A stretch of 64,000 nucleotides of DNA from Rhizophagus irregularis (taxonomy: Eukaryota; Glomeromycota; Glomeromycetes; Glomerales; Glomeraceae), in NCBI RefSeq assembly GCF_026210795.1, contig NC_089434.1, forward strand, positions 1,798,001 to 1,862,000. Reading direction: 5' to 3'. The position numbers and the translations under genes are program-made. The notes below the pieces were generated by a model. That model was not told where the DNA came from and made no database searches. It saw nothing but the letters and a program-made list of their open reading frames with translations. Shown in pieces: positions 1-12,053 of the stretch. Position 1 is the stretch's first letter. Each line of letters begins with the position of its first letter.

Positions 1-1548
1 CTTCTTGTCCTTCTATAAACATTTAAATTAAAAAAAGAAATTAGTAATGTCATATCTTATAATCAATAAACAAAAAAATCTTATAAACAATACCTTCTGT
101 TGCATTCTTTGGTTCAGGTAAATTTTCAAATTGATGAATTTTGCTTGTAAATAATCTGCTACTACTTGTATAATTTGTACTAGTTTTTGTTTCAAAATTA
201 CTTTTTGCTTTTGATTGAAATAATTCATTTGGCATATTTTGATATGATAGATGAATTTCTCTCATTTTTCTCCGAAGAGATAAAGCATCAGGTCTTTTTA
301 ATGAATCAGCATCCCAACATTGTACCATTAAATTTTTATAATCTAAAGGAATATTTAACATAATTTCTGGTCTCATACCATTAATTATATCCATTGCAAG
401 ATTATAATCATCATGATTATAATTAATAAATGGTGGTTGTCCAGATAAAATTTCCCACATAAGTATTGCAACACTATAAATATCAGATTTAAAAGTATAT
501 CCTTTTCCATTAATAACTTCTGGTGCTATATAGGGAAGATTTCCATATATACTTTTTGATGATTTATCAGCAGGTCCACAAAATCCAAGATCACTAATAA
601 ACCATCCATCATTAAATTGTGAATATAATATATTTCCAGAGTGCAAATCTCTATGAATTGCCTTCTCTTTATGAATCCAATATAGTGCATTAGTAATTTC
701 AAAAGTAATTCTAATTCTTTCTTTCCATGTGAGTCGTTCATTATTTTGTTGTAAATATTTTCTTAAATCCATATCCAATTTCATCATTACAAGCATATAA
801 TTCCCATTTGATGGATTTTGTGTCATTCCATAACATCGAACAATGTCTGGCCATTTATTATTTATAGTTAAATGTGATTTAGCCTGTAAATATAAAAACT
901 TTTATTGTAAAACAAAAAATTGGCTAATTTTATAAATACATTTAGAATACAAACCTCTTCAAACCAACTTTGATTTGCACTTTCAACATTTTCTAATTTT
1001 TTGAGTACTACTTCATGACCTCCCATTCTTTTTAATTGTTGTTTTTTAGAATCCCATTCTTCATAACATCCATTAACCCAATCTGCAGTATAAATTTCGG
1101 AGAATCCTCCTTTTGTAAGATATTTAATATTTTCTAAATTACTATATGAAATCCATTCAATTATCACATTTGGTCTAGTTGTTTCCAATTGACATTGCTG
1201 TATTAAATTATCAATATCATCATTTCCAGATGTCCAATGTGAAAATTTTCCTTTTAAATAATTTCGAATACAATATTCACAATATAATGTAGCTAAACAT
1301 TCTTGATTGCAATTTTCACAAATTCTTTTTGTTCCCGTATTTTGAAGAATTTTATCTCGGTCGTAAGATTTAGTTATATATTTTATTGCAAAAGTTTTTT
1401 CATCATCTGTAAGAAGTTTATCAGCAGCAAGAATTGTTTGTTTTTCAAATTCATGTTGTTTGTGAATATCAGTGTGAATATTATAATCAATTAACGAATA
1501 TGCTCTATTAACTGTTGCATAAACTAATTCATATCGAATGGTAGACAT
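1..1548 (-). CDS. TKL-like protein kinase, copy K1, cut by window edge
   Basis: Start codon at 1548; exons 955-1548, 94-883 and 1-12, with the rest beyond the window. The first exon (198 codons) opens MSTIRYELV and has a cysteine cluster C77-x2-C80-x3-C84-x5-C90-x2-C93, probably a small zinc-binding module, then a glycine-rich loop (TKGGFSEIY, about 144-153) and the ATP-anchoring lysine in VVLKKL (about 183). The second exon carries the catalytic loop HRDLHSGN (Asp about 277), DLG in place of DFG, the APE motif and the SDIYS helix, so catalytic residues are present. Joining 955 to 883 keeps frame (FEE/AKSH). The 12-nt third exon is the first of the tail microexons seen whole in K3 and K4. Substrate unknown. 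Family typical of expanded kinases in arbuscular mycorrhizal fungi (inference). Confidence 0.9.
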
Positions 1549-2960
1549 AATGCAATTTAATTACAAAAGTTTAAAAAGAAAAATTTTTTTATTGATTTAA
1601 AAAAAAAAATAAGTATATGAACTGGGAAAAGAATTTTTGGACAACGAAATTTAAGTTTCAAAAGATTCCCGAATAGTGTAACCATAAATTCGAATTTTTA
1701 GTATGATCAGCAGAATAATGTCATGTGACAATTACACAATTAAAGTTCAAAGATAAACAAAATAATATATTTTTAGATATGCTTGTTGATCATCCCTATA
1801 AATAATTATTTTTTTTTAAAAAAAAAACTAAAAATAGAAGATAGCGTGATGAAAAATTTAAAAATAACATTGACAGTAGTGGTGATAGTGATACATGAAT
1901 TTTTTTTTTTATACATGGAAAAATTTCTTGTAAAAAAAAGCTTTAAAATTAGTAAATAAAATAAAAATAAATTATATTATATGAAGCAGAATAAATGAAT
2001 ACTTTCGTATTATTTGAGATTATAATATTTCTACATTACTATCAAGTTTTATTGAAATTCTCACTCTATAATGAGTTAAGAAAAGTATCAAACAAAATAA
2101 ATTAAGAACCTCATACTGACCTTTTTGAGTAAAATCAAGTCTTATTGTAAAATATACAAACATTATAACATTAAACTCAATTTCTTATAAGCCTGATTTT
2201 TATAAACAACTTAGCTTGTTTTAAACCAAAACTATATTGAACTTATTAATAAATTAATATTTTTCGTTTCATTATAAATTGCAATTCTTTTTTTTATAAT
2301 TCATACATAATTACTAGGAAACAGAAACTGTTGGAGCATCCGAAGCATTATAATCATGATCAATTATTACTTATCACAAAAAATTGAAATTGTCCACAAA
2401 AAATATGTATTGTTAAAGTTAAAAATAATGTATTGCTAAAAAATGTATAGTTAAAAGATGCAGTTATAAATAAAAATATTTATTACTACCACTTTAAAAA
2501 GCCAATGATATTTATTATTATAATTTATAATTCGTTGCAAAAATTAATATGTAACATTTATATTTTGTTTCTACACAAGCGTTACGTCTGATTCTAAAAT
2601 CCCATTGGCCATAGCATAATTTGTTGTTTTTGTTACTACGTTATTACTGTAATCGTTTCATAAATTTTTATTGGCCATACACTAGCGTGACGGACAGACA
2701 TTGCATGAGTAGAATGGAAAGTCCTTCGCTAACGCTTTGGATAATAAACTCAGAAACAGGAAATCGTATACTAGTACGACAGTATAAGCACATTTCATAT
2801 GATTGCATTTCATTTATAATGATTTAATAGTAAATTGTTCATTAACTCGTTAACTAATTCATTTATTTTTGCATGACAGGCATTCTACGATTTCTGTAAA
2901 ATTAAACTTAAACGCTTGTCAGCGACTGGTTTGATCAGGTTTAAATCAAATTTACTGTCA
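1549..2960. repeat. Kinase-upstream module, copy 1
   Basis: This intergenic stretch upstream of K1 reappears, with indels, at 17188-18310 (upstream of K2, displaced by an inserted element) and in part at 20979-21620 (upstream of K3). Shared landmarks are the blocks TAAATTCGAATTTTTAGTAT, a poly-A tract followed by AAAATAGAAGAT, and AGACATTGCATG. It therefore contains the probable promoter side of the kinases and part of the duplicated unit. A broken copy of the small ORF described at 21299 lies at 1849. No other gene is visible. Confidence 0.75.
2685..2750. repeat. Dispersed short repeat (GACGGACAGACA type)
   Basis: A segment with GCGTGACGGACAGACATTGC followed by AAAGTCCTTCGCTAACGCTT recurs at about 18090-18165. 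Looser relatives are at 3165-3240, 9715-9775 and on both sides of the MITE at 10184 (10135-10175 and 10517-10550). Copies keep the order of a GGACAGAC-like box, a short spacer and a CTTCGCTAACGCTT-like box. Class unknown; it may be an old MITE or SINE. Confidence 0.45.
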
Positions 2961-3579
2961 AGATAATTATTTATAAAATAATAATAAAATGAAACAATCT
3001 TTATTACAAATATTTAATGACTCTACGTTCATCTACCAATTATATCATTTGGCAATAAACTAGGATAACGGAAGGCGTCATTAAGTCCGAAGTAGTGATT
3101 AAATTACGGAATCTGTCATCTAAGGAACATAGGTTCAGTTTCTAGGATGAGCGGAATTATTGGGAATTACACGGACATCTGGACATGACGTCATCAAGCG
3201 TAGAAGTATATAGTCCTTCGTTACGCTTCAGACTAACAAGGTGTTACTATAAAAAATTAATTGTAATTTAAAATGATACATTTGATTTATGAAAATATTT
3301 TATGCTCTTAGTTATTTAAATAACAAAAAAAAAGAAAGTTTAGTTTATCATTACAGGATTTAAGTTCTACAATTCAAATTTTTCAACCTCTCTTTAAAAA
3401 AGAGAAGAAATCAAAAATTTTTAAATGGTTGAACTCATGATTGTAGTGATAAATATTTTCTGTCTCGATGTTATTTTATTTTATTTAGCTTTAATATTCA
3501 CATTAGTGTTTATTTTTTTTTATTTAAATTCAATTTAAAATATATTATAGGAAAACGTATTAAAAAATAATATTTTATA
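2961..3579. other. Intergenic, no gene seen
   Basis: AT-rich sequence with homopolymer runs and stops in all frames. It includes one loose copy of the dispersed repeat (3165-3240). I see no coding or RNA feature. Confidence 0.5.
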
Positions 3580-5202
3580 TGATTTTTTATTAGACTTCTC
3601 ATTATTTAGAAGAAAAATAATTTAATAGGAATTGGAATCCATGTTATTTTTAGAACTTAAATTCGCGTTTTGTTTTCATATAAATCAATTATAATCTCCA
3701 TACAAAATAATGAATTTATAATAAATATGATATCTATTTTTAGATTAATTTATTTCCTAAATTAGGGCTAACACTTTTTTTTTAGACGTTATTTTAAAAA
3801 TCACTTCTTTCGATAGCTGAAATAGAGCGATGAAACTCAAGATGAAAGCAAAACTACGAGTTATTAAATATTCATGTTGTTAATTTCATTGTTGCTGATG
3901 AATTTATGAAATTCATTTGATTTACTATTAAGTTTTTATAAATAAATACGTAAAGCAAGTTTAAATATAAAAGGATGGTAAAGCAAAGTACCATCTATAT
4001 TAATTTTAAAAAAAATTGTCATGCTTAGATTACTCTGTATAAATAATTTAATTTGATTGGCCTTAAGAATGTACACATGACTGCGGTAGCCAATCTTTTT
4101 CCGGTTAATTAAATTTTAATCGGATTTTTTTTTTCATTCTGATAATACTAAAAAAAAAAGTATACTTTTTCTTATTAATTGTATTTCGTTTGCGATCATT
4201 TCCCATCAGATCGATACTGTGGTGTTACGGCTTTTCGATTTTTTTGTTTAGTTGATATTGTTTCCCGATTAATAAGTTTGTACGGAATTTTTTTTTTTTT
4301 GTAAAAATTTTTTTTTAGTGGAAACTTTTTTTTGATTAGTGAGATTTTTTTGGTCAATGATATTGTTTCCTGACTAATAAGATCACACGAAAATTTTCTT
4401 TTAATGTTTTTTAGTGAATTTTTTTAGTAAGATTTTGCTTTTAATTATATAGATTGCATAATAATATTATGATTTTGTAATTGAAGCAATTGAAGCTATA
4501 ATAAATTTTTTAATAAATAAAAAATAAATATAAATAAGAGATACTTTCATGACATTTCAAATATTTGTTTATTAATATAATACATACTTCATATCAGTGT
4601 ATCAAGGTACTCATAATATGTGATACAAAACAATCAAATACCAAAAAATATTTAACATATCAATAATCGTATTTAATACGTTATTAAACGTTTATTATAT
4701 AATTATGTATGAATCAAGTGATTTTATTTCTTTTTTTTTTGTATGAGAAATTATAACTAAATAAAGTTTTATTTTACAATATTTCATTCAAAAAAAAAAA
4801 TGTATATGGTATACAGATTATAAAAAATTATTCTGTAACCCTGATTCATCTTCTATGTTGAAATGTTTAAGATACTTCCACTAGTTGATCATGTGCTATC
4901 TTAACTAAACCAAAAATAATAGAAGTCGACGCAATCATTATGCATTTTATCTTTCAATAAAGTACTTCAAAATTTTTAAACGAACTTTTCTATAGTATTT
5001 ATAATAAATTCTTAAAATTCTATGAATAAATTTGAAAATACTTTCTGTATCACTAACAGAAAGTTCTATCATTTTTCTAAACTCTTAATAAAGGTATCAT
5101 ATAAATATAAATAAAAGACGTTCAAACTTTCTAAATTCATTATCGTTATCAATACCTGTTTATAACATATTATAACATACAAGTAATAATTAATATAATA
5201 AA

Positions 5203-6240
5203 ATGGAACTTGTAGATATAAATGATGAAAATTCTTTTGATTCAGCAACAAAATTAAATCTAGTCCTATACTTATTAAATTTATTTCTGTTAATAGTGAA
5301 GATAAAAATTGTATTTATTGTGGAAAAAGAATATATCAAGACGCTTTTCGTTAAAACACAAAAATATTGTAAAAAATGTTTTATTACTCTATATATATTT
5401 GTTTACTAAATGGATTTGGAATGTAATAAACATGAAATAAAGAAGGAGAAAATAATACGAAATATTTCAAAAGTTCTGTAGAAATGTATCAGACTATTAT
5501 CAGACTGTCAAAATATTGTAAGAAATGTCTTAAACTTTATACAAATATTATTTTTGGACTTAGAGGTCAATCTCAATGTAAAAAAATGTAAAAAAATATT
5601 ACTTATTATAAACAACAATGAAGATAATGATTTAGTAGACGCCTTTAATGATAACTTAAATTTAGATGATACTGTAAATCTTACGAATTCTATAAGCGTT
5701 ATGCAATATTCTTAACCATCACACGGATATATTAAGAATATGGTGTTATATATAAAGCAACTTGGTTAAGAAATAATGAAACTGTCATATTAAAAAGATT
5801 TGAAATTCCAAAAATATTGGTCAATGAGGTAAATACTTTAGATACTTTTCTGAACTGAATAATTTCTTAATAAATAAATTTAATACTTAAATTAATTTAA
5901 ACTTAAATTTAATAGTTAAAATCATTACAACAAATGTTTTACTGAAAAATATTATAGTCGTCAGAAGGAGATTTACAAAATAATTTTACAAAAATTAATT
6001 GGAATGAAAAATTATTTATTTTACGACAAATTTCAAAGAGGTATTTATATTTTGAGTAAATATTCAAATTTGATTATTAATCATTTTAGTGACATAAATA
6101 ATGATCGAAATCATCAATGAACTTAGATACAAATAACATTTCGAATAATGAAATATATGGAGTAATACCTAAATTCTTGATGGAGAACAACCTAAAATTA
6201 CACCAGAATGTTACGCTAATTTAATGAAAAGTCGTTGATA
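5203..6240 (+). pseudogene. Broken kinase pseudogene (zinc-ribbon plus kinase pieces)
   Basis: Opening at ATGGAACTTG, the pieces read as a different kinase subfamily from K1-K4. A CIYCGKR block and, after a frameshift near 5350, a YCKKC block make a paired-cysteine ribbon at 5310-5410. An ATP-site fragment (IYKATWLRNNETVILKRFE in part, at about 5730-5830) ends at a plausible GT donor, and the next fragment (INWNEKLFILRQISKR) is at 5990-6040. A C-lobe piece reading EQPKITPECYANLM is at about 6185-6235. The catalytic loop and activation segment are gone and several stops interrupt the frame, so it is non-functional. Upstream sequence matches that before 30049. Confidence 0.75.
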
Positions 6241-6427
6241 TTGCGGGAACTTAAAACCTTTTGCTAATTTTGAACATGACATTATCTAACACCAATATAA
6301 AAAGTACCGTGCGATCTCGATCGGATTCTTCAGTCTACCTCTTTCCAAAAGCGGCAACGTTTGGATCAAACATTTGGTTCTAGATAATACCAAAAAAATA
6401 CAATAGATGAGTCAGATCTTCCATGAC

Positions 6428-6588
6428 GAACTAGAAGGTCATCAACAGGATATCTAGAAGGTGTCCTGCATAGTCATGGCTGATACGTTAGCAAGAACAT
6501 CTAAAAGGTGCCTTTTAATTTCATTTCACCACAACGATCTAGAAGGTCATCAACAAAGCTTCTGGAAGGTGCCCTGCATAGTCATGGC
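6428..6588. repeat. Pair of ~55-bp direct repeats
   Basis: The segments 6428-6483 and 6533-6588 share CTAGAAGGTCATCAACA, then a TCTAGAAGGTG or TCTGGAAGGTG box, then CCTGCATAGTCATGGC. They are about 105 bp apart. No ORF with recognisable content spans them; the ORF at 6508-6825 has no motif and I do not call it. Confidence 0.7.
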
Positions 6589-7689
6589 GCGCAAAGCAAC
6601 TTGCTAGCCTGTTTCACTTCAAAATTAAAACAGCTCTTTTTGTTATTTGTAATTTTTTCCAGACTTTTTTTTAAGCCAGGTATTCTCTTCATGAAAAATA
6701 TTATTAAAATCACCTTGTTGTTTTCAAAATTCATAATATCTGGGAATGGACCAATAATTATGTGGCGTGTTGAATATGTGAGATTTGTAGTTATGGGACC
6801 CATACTTTCAAGTAGTTTAACGTGACAAAATTTTCACGCGATCCAAGCCACGCAAAAAATAATTTCTGACCATCACATGATATTAATCATGTGAGTCACA
6901 TGATTCTGATCGTTACTCAAAAAATTTTTTGATGCAAGTGAACGAAGCTTTATCAATGATTTTTCAGAATCAGAAAATGATAGAGATAACAAGAGAAACA
7001 AATGATGCTATCAAAGTGGGGAGTACGCGGATTCTAGGCCATTTAATGCAAGTCCCAGGCTCCCAGCATCATATTATTTCTTTGCTCTCTTACTTTTTAG
7101 AAAAATATCTATAGCTAATTCGTTTTTATTTCTAACTATGTAACTCTCACTTCTACACTTCCACACTCTTTTACTACACCAGATTTCTGAAATAAATTAT
7201 TGATAGATAAAATTCTGTAAATATAGGATATACAATAAAAACATTAAGTTCCGCACGAGAACTTTCTCGAGATCAAGGACCTATAACATAAATTCGGGAG
7301 TGAGGTAAAAAACCAAGCATTATTTCCGATTCATACTCAAAACTACGATTCATTTTTACAAAATTTCAACATCAATGTAGACAAACCAATGCGTTGATTA
7401 CTGATAAATGTGTTGTCTTCGTAAAACCACACCAATCTGTATTAGCATAAAACAATACAAAGTTTCACATGCACGTAATTCTATGTGCAAGCGTTTGAAA
7501 TAAAGTTTACCCATTTCGGTATTTTAAAATATTAATCGATCTAAATAGAATTGTTTACAACTTTTGTTTAAATTTGTGTTAGTTATTAATCTCAAATAAA
7601 TAAGAACATCCTTCTTGATTTACATTTATCGTTAACTTATTATTTAATATAATTTTTATTTAGACATACAAAATATTCATAAAAAAATA

Positions 7690-7955
7690 GGAACAATGCA
7701 ACAAGTGAAAGTATCATTTAATGTAAGTAAAATTTTTACTACAAATTTTTAATTTTGCAATGTTTAAATTAAATATTTTTGTCCTTTTAAAGATAATAAT
7801 TTAATCCAAATCTTCATTCAGAAGATCAAGATAAATTTGAGATTCCAGATGGTTAGTTTCTTAAATATAAATAGTAGAAATTAGCAAATTAAAAATATTA
7901 TTTATACAATATTAATATTATTTATATATATTTTTTAGATGATTTTAAAATCATA
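7690..7955 (+). pseudogene. Orphan kinase tail exons
   Basis: The sequence ACAATGCAACAAGTGAAAG (about 7693) followed by a GTAAGT donor, and ATTCAGAAGATCAAGATAAA (about 7820) ending in GATTCCAGATG before a GTTAGT donor, correspond to K4 exons 7 and 8 (32341-32397 and 32473-32541). The terminal exon ATGATTTTAA (about 7939) has lost one G relative to ATGGATTTTAA in K2-K4, so the normal stop is out of frame. No kinase domain precedes it. Confidence 0.8.
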
Positions 7956-8540
7956 ATCATAAACAAGCAATATTAAAAGTTCCTTAGTTTGTGATTTAAA
8001 TAATTTAAAATATATATTATAGTTACCAAATAAATTTAAAATCAATATTTTTTACTTGTAAAATAATCTACATGTTAAAAAACTAATTTTATTAAAAACA
8101 TGAAAATTTTGTTTCACCGCATGATTTATGAAAAACTTTTTATTAATAATCTTGATAAAAGGTAATGACGTAACGGAAACTTAATTTCAGACAAACTAAG
8201 ACAAGCTTTTAAGTACCAAATATTAAATCAAATTGTGTTAATTTAAATCTGCTTACAAGTATTATAAATTCTGATTTTATACTGTGATAAACAAGCTTGG
8301 GCTAACGAAGTATGTTTGAACTTTGGAATATATTCAATTAGGAAGCTTGATTATTAAACTTTAAAAAGATATTTTCAGACGGTACACAATAAAGTTGACT
8401 AAATATCGTTAATTCGTTATTATTCAAATGCTGAATTTAAGCTCAAGTTATTATTTAGAGTTGAAAATTTTTTATTATTTTTGTATACATGAATTCCAAT
8501 AACGAATAATAATTCATTTTGTTAAAAAATGTTCGTTTCC

Positions 8541-10183
8541 TTTTAGTAAGTTAGAATAAATTGTAATATAACAAATTTAAAATTATATTATCGATCGGTG
8601 TTTTGAATTAAAAATATTCATCATTTTTTAACTGAGCATTAGTTAGTGTCATATAAAAATCTAACATAGATTACTTGAAATTTTTTTTTAATATCGATTA
8701 TTATTGTTGAAACAATTTAGGAAAAAATTTAAGATCTAACGTAAAAATGAAATTTCATACTTTACTAACTCATTATATCTTCGGTTGTTTTTGAAAGAAA
8801 TTTTAAAAAAATATATAAACTCACTAATTAATTATCCCACATTTATGGTAATAAACTTAGCGTAAAAGTATTAGATAAATAAAATTTATTTATCCGATGT
8901 ACTAAAAAGAATTTATGATCCAGTCACAAGTTTATTTCCGGTAATAAGATAGGTTGTTGAATTTTTTTATATTAGTTTTTACCAATATTTTTGTGATCAA
9001 GAATTTCCGAATAAAGAGTTCCAGGTCACTTTCTATCTGCACCGTAACAACTTTCATATTATTTTCATGTGATGCCTTGGCTGGGAGTGACTTGGATTAA
9101 AACTGAATAAATATCCGTGTCTTGTTTATTTTGAATCGTTAACCTAATATAAAGTATATAATTAAATATATGAATTTTCTAAGGGTTTTTCATTATTTAA
9201 CACCGACCGCTAAAACGGGGAATGGGAGCACCAATTCCGATTTTGCATGGCAGGACTGCCAGGTTACAACAAGACAGAAGATTAGGAACTTTGCAAAGTT
9301 GATCAGGACATCTACCACGACAAAACTTAGCACGACACTTTGCAATAAGAGAGACGCTATATTTCTTAGCAAGAGAGATAAGAATAGCAGGCAAAAACTT
9401 TGGTTTCAACATCTTTTACATCATTCCCTTAACGTTTTACCAAATGATCGTCAAGTGCTAAAGTAACAGCAGTAAAAATAATCAAGATGAAGAAAAGGTA
9501 AAAACTTGAATTTCATTTTGATTTTTCTGTTAACTTTTTTAATGCGGCTGCATAAATTGGTGGTAATTCTTCTAAAACCTTATTGCTTAAATCCACAAAT
9601 AGTAATACTCCCTTTGTTTTATCAATTGAATTTGAAATATCAAGATAAAAAATTCACCTGAAATATGATCACGAATGTCATACCACCAAAATATACTAGA
9701 ATATAATTGGTATTTAAACGCGCGCAGACAGACAAGAATCCAGAATGGAGTATATCTAATCATTTGTATAAGATGTCATTTTGTACTTATAAATATTAAT
9801 TTCCCGAAATTGAATATAAAAATACTACATATGGTTGACCAAATTACGAATTAATTTTATATGTTTTAATTAAATACTTTTTATCCTTTGATGAAACATA
9901 CTAGAAAACGGAAACCATTATCATTCCTGAATCGCAGTTATCATTGCACATCATCACGTGTCACTAATAATTAGGTAATGATCACATAATCATCAATGTT
10001 GATTCTAAAATTTCATTGAATATACACACGGCGACCACGGCGTGACAGTACAGTATTTGAAAGTTTCAAGTACCGAGTTGAAAGAAAATCTTGCTAAATA
10101 AAATCATGTATCAAAAAATTTGATTGGTGTTTACACACGTGCGGGCAGACAGATAGAAAATCTGGTTTAGAGGGTATCTGAAG
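8541..10183. other. Intergenic, repeat debris
   Basis: AT-rich spacer containing two loose copies of the GACGGACAGACA-type repeat. A more GC-balanced patch at 9170-9466 is open for 98 codons on the plus strand and 71 on the minus strand, but neither product has a motif or neighbour that I recognise. No supported gene. Confidence 0.4.
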
Positions 10184-10516
10184 TAGAGGTCTGCATCGAC
10201 CACTATTTTACAACCCGTCCCAGCCCGCACTTGGAAATTAACATAAAATGCCCGGCCCGACCCGGACCCGGACTTTTATTATATCATTTTGTTGTAAAAA
10301 CAAAAAAATCGGCCAACTTAATTTTGGCCAGTTTAATTTCGGCTGGAATTAAGACGATTTTGGCCAGAATTATGAAAATCCGGTTTAACGAAAATTCATG
10401 TGCCGGCCCGGATCCGGCCCGGGTGAATTTTGAATAAAGTTTGCCAGCCCAAACCCGGATCCAGGTCCGGGCCGGGTTAGGGTTTCTGGGTTCCGGGTCC
10501 CGTTTGAAGACCTCTA
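10184..10516. mobile_element. hAT-type MITE, 333 bp, GC-rich
   Basis: Bounded by perfect 8-bp target duplications ATCTGAAG at 10176-10183 and 10517-10524. Termini are inverted: TAGAGGTCT at the left and the complement, AGACCTCTA, at the right, with further weaker match inward. Eight-base duplications and TAG-type ends are characteristic of the hAT superfamily. It has no coding capacity for a transposase, so it must depend on an element elsewhere. The interior is strikingly rich in CCCGG/CCCGACCC strings against an AT-rich background. Confidence 0.88.
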
Positions 10517-10550
10517 ATCTGAAGTGTCCAACGCTTACGCTTCAGACAAT

Positions 10551-10592
10551 AATCCAAACCCTCGATCAAGATGAATTCATAGATTCCTGATG
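10551..10592 (+). pseudogene. Fragment of kinase penultimate exon
   Basis: The 42 nt from AATCCAAACC to GATTCCTGATG, followed by GTTAGTTTCTTAAT, match the end of the penultimate exon and the start of its downstream intron in K4 (32473-32550) with a short internal deletion. It lies immediately after the dispersed repeat that flanks the MITE. A relic only. Confidence 0.65.
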
Positions 10593-11187
10593 GTTAGTTT
10601 CTTAATATTTTTTTTTATCATTGTTCAAATAATATTATAATTATCAATTTAAACATTTCAGGTTATTTAACATTCATATGTAGATTTTTTATGTTAGGAT
10701 GAGACTTTAATATTCATACTACTTTGCCTTTAAGGAACAATAGCATGAAATTATTAGTTTAAAATTTATAAAAGTAACAACTGATAATATATTGCAAATA
10801 TCATATAACTTAAATCAAAAAATCCCTTAACTTACAATAAAGAAACAAACATTCTTTTGGCAAAAAAAAAGAGAATTCAAATAATTGTGATATTAAAGTT
10901 CATGTGTGACTCAAATAATAATAAATTATAACTCCAATAATAACTTGATGCTTCAACACAACATTTGAATAATAACGTCAACAGTAGTATGATTACTTCA
11001 AGTTTTGTTTAGTAAAATAAATTGGGATTTATAATAAGCTCGTTTGAATAACTACATAATATATCCATGCTTAACTCATATATCAAACTCAATTGCTTGG
11101 AAAATCTATTAGTGTGGTATTTTTACTCCAAAAATAAATTTTAGTCACATCAGATTACTGATAAAAAAAAATAATTTCGTAATCAAT
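10593..11187. other. K2 downstream flank, no gene
   Basis: AT-rich 3' flank of K2. Together with 11767-12000 it parallels the K3 3' flank at about 18320-18690: both have ATTTTTACTCC and CCATAAAATTTCAT followed by TTGACATTTCCT-like sequence. No gene is visible. Confidence 0.5.
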
Positions 11188-11195
11188 GTGATAAG

Positions 11196-11758
11196 TAGGG
11201 TTGGATTAGTCCGGTCCGGTCCGGTCCCAAAAAGACCGGTCTTTCAACCTGGACCGGACTGGACCGGGACCGGACCAATTTAAACTTAAGAAATTTGTCC
11301 CTATGATTTTAAGCTTCTAAATTACGCAACGTTTTTTATTAAACAGTTAATAAACGTTGCGAAACGTTTTTTAACATGTAATTTAACAAATGAAAAAACG
11401 TTTCGCAACGTTTTTTATTAAAACAGTTAAAGAGCGTTGCGAAACGTTTTTTAACATGCAATTTAACAATAAAAAACGTTTCGCAACGTTTTTTTATTAA
11501 AACAGTCAAAAAACATTGCGAAACGTTTTTTGACATATAATTTAACAAATAAAAAACGTTTCGCAACGTTTTTTTAATTATTTTAACAAAAAACGTTGCG
11601 AAAACGTTTTTTATTAAGTAATTTAATAAAATAAAACGATTTCTCACGTTTTTTAATTAATTTAATGAGTCATTTTTATTGGATATTAATCATATAGATC
11701 GGTCCCCGGTCCCAAGACCGACGCAGGACCGGTCTTTGCTAGGACCGATCCAACCCTA
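11196..11758. mobile_element. hAT-type MITE, 563 bp, with internal inverted tandem repeats
   Basis: Perfect 8-bp duplications GTGATAAG flank it at 11188-11195 and 11759-11766. The ends are inverted repeats: TAGGGTTGGATTAGTCCGGT at the left and a terminus ending GGACCGATCCAACCCTA at the right. The arms are rich in CCGGTCC/GGACCGG. The element has no transposase gene; an antisense reading frame of 102 codons at 11339-11647 is only the product of the internal repeat. The K3 flank lacks this element, showing an insertion after that duplication. Confidence 0.88.
11318..11650. repeat. Alternating CGTTTCGCAACG / CGTTGCGAAACG array
   Basis: Inside the MITE, about four units of 70-85 bp each contain CGTTTCGCAACG and its reverse complement CGTTGCGAAACG, separated by short AT spacers such as TAATTTAACAAA. 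The array can form nested hairpins on either strand. Units are slightly diverged, with the last ones reduced. Confidence 0.85.
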
Positions 11759-12053
11759 GTGATAAGGTAAAATAAAAAGCAGTAAAGTTTCGATAGCACG
11801 TCCATAAAATTTCATGTTTTAAAAAAATGTCGATCGACATTTCCTGTTATTTGCACATTATTAAAAGTTTCGATTATTAATTATTTTTTTTTCTCTGTGT
11901 TTTTAATTTAACAAGTAAAAAACTAGTGATTTTAAATTTATTAATAGAAAAATTATTTAAATTACAAACTAAGGATGCAAAAATATTTTGCTACTCTAGC
12001 CTTAGTGTTTAAATAATTCAAAATAAAATATTCAATATTGTTTGTTTATAATT

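Larger units (their letters stand above)
3580..8540 (+). repeat. Decayed segmental duplicate of the K4 block
   Basis: Three separate parts align in the same order and orientation with 28790-33190. At 3580-4010 the shared landmarks are AAATAGAGCGAT and ATACGTAAAGCAAGTTTAAA (compare 28800-29300). At 4960-5190 the match is to 29840-30050. At 7690-8540 it is to 32370-33180, including the kinase tail exons and the sequence CAAGTTATTATTTAGAGTTG. The equivalent of the K4 kinase body is missing here and a different kinase pseudogene sits in its place. Confidence 0.7.

Noticed and set aside
546-600. DLG in place of DFG as a sign that the kinases are inactive
   Set aside because: Asp is retained and DLG is common in active tyrosine-kinase-like enzymes; HRDLHSGN and the ATP lysine are intact in all four copies.
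6508-6825. 105-codon frame beginning MPFNFISPQ
   Set aside because: It runs through the direct repeat and unrelated downstream sequence, has no motif, and an antisense frame of similar length overlaps it.
9170-9466. 98-codon plus-strand frame and a 71-codon minus-strand frame
   Set aside because: Both strands are open only because the patch is less AT-rich; no motif, splice context or paralog supports a gene.
11339-11647. 102-codon minus-strand frame with repeated RFATLF-like strings
   Set aside because: It is a translation of the repeat array inside the MITE.
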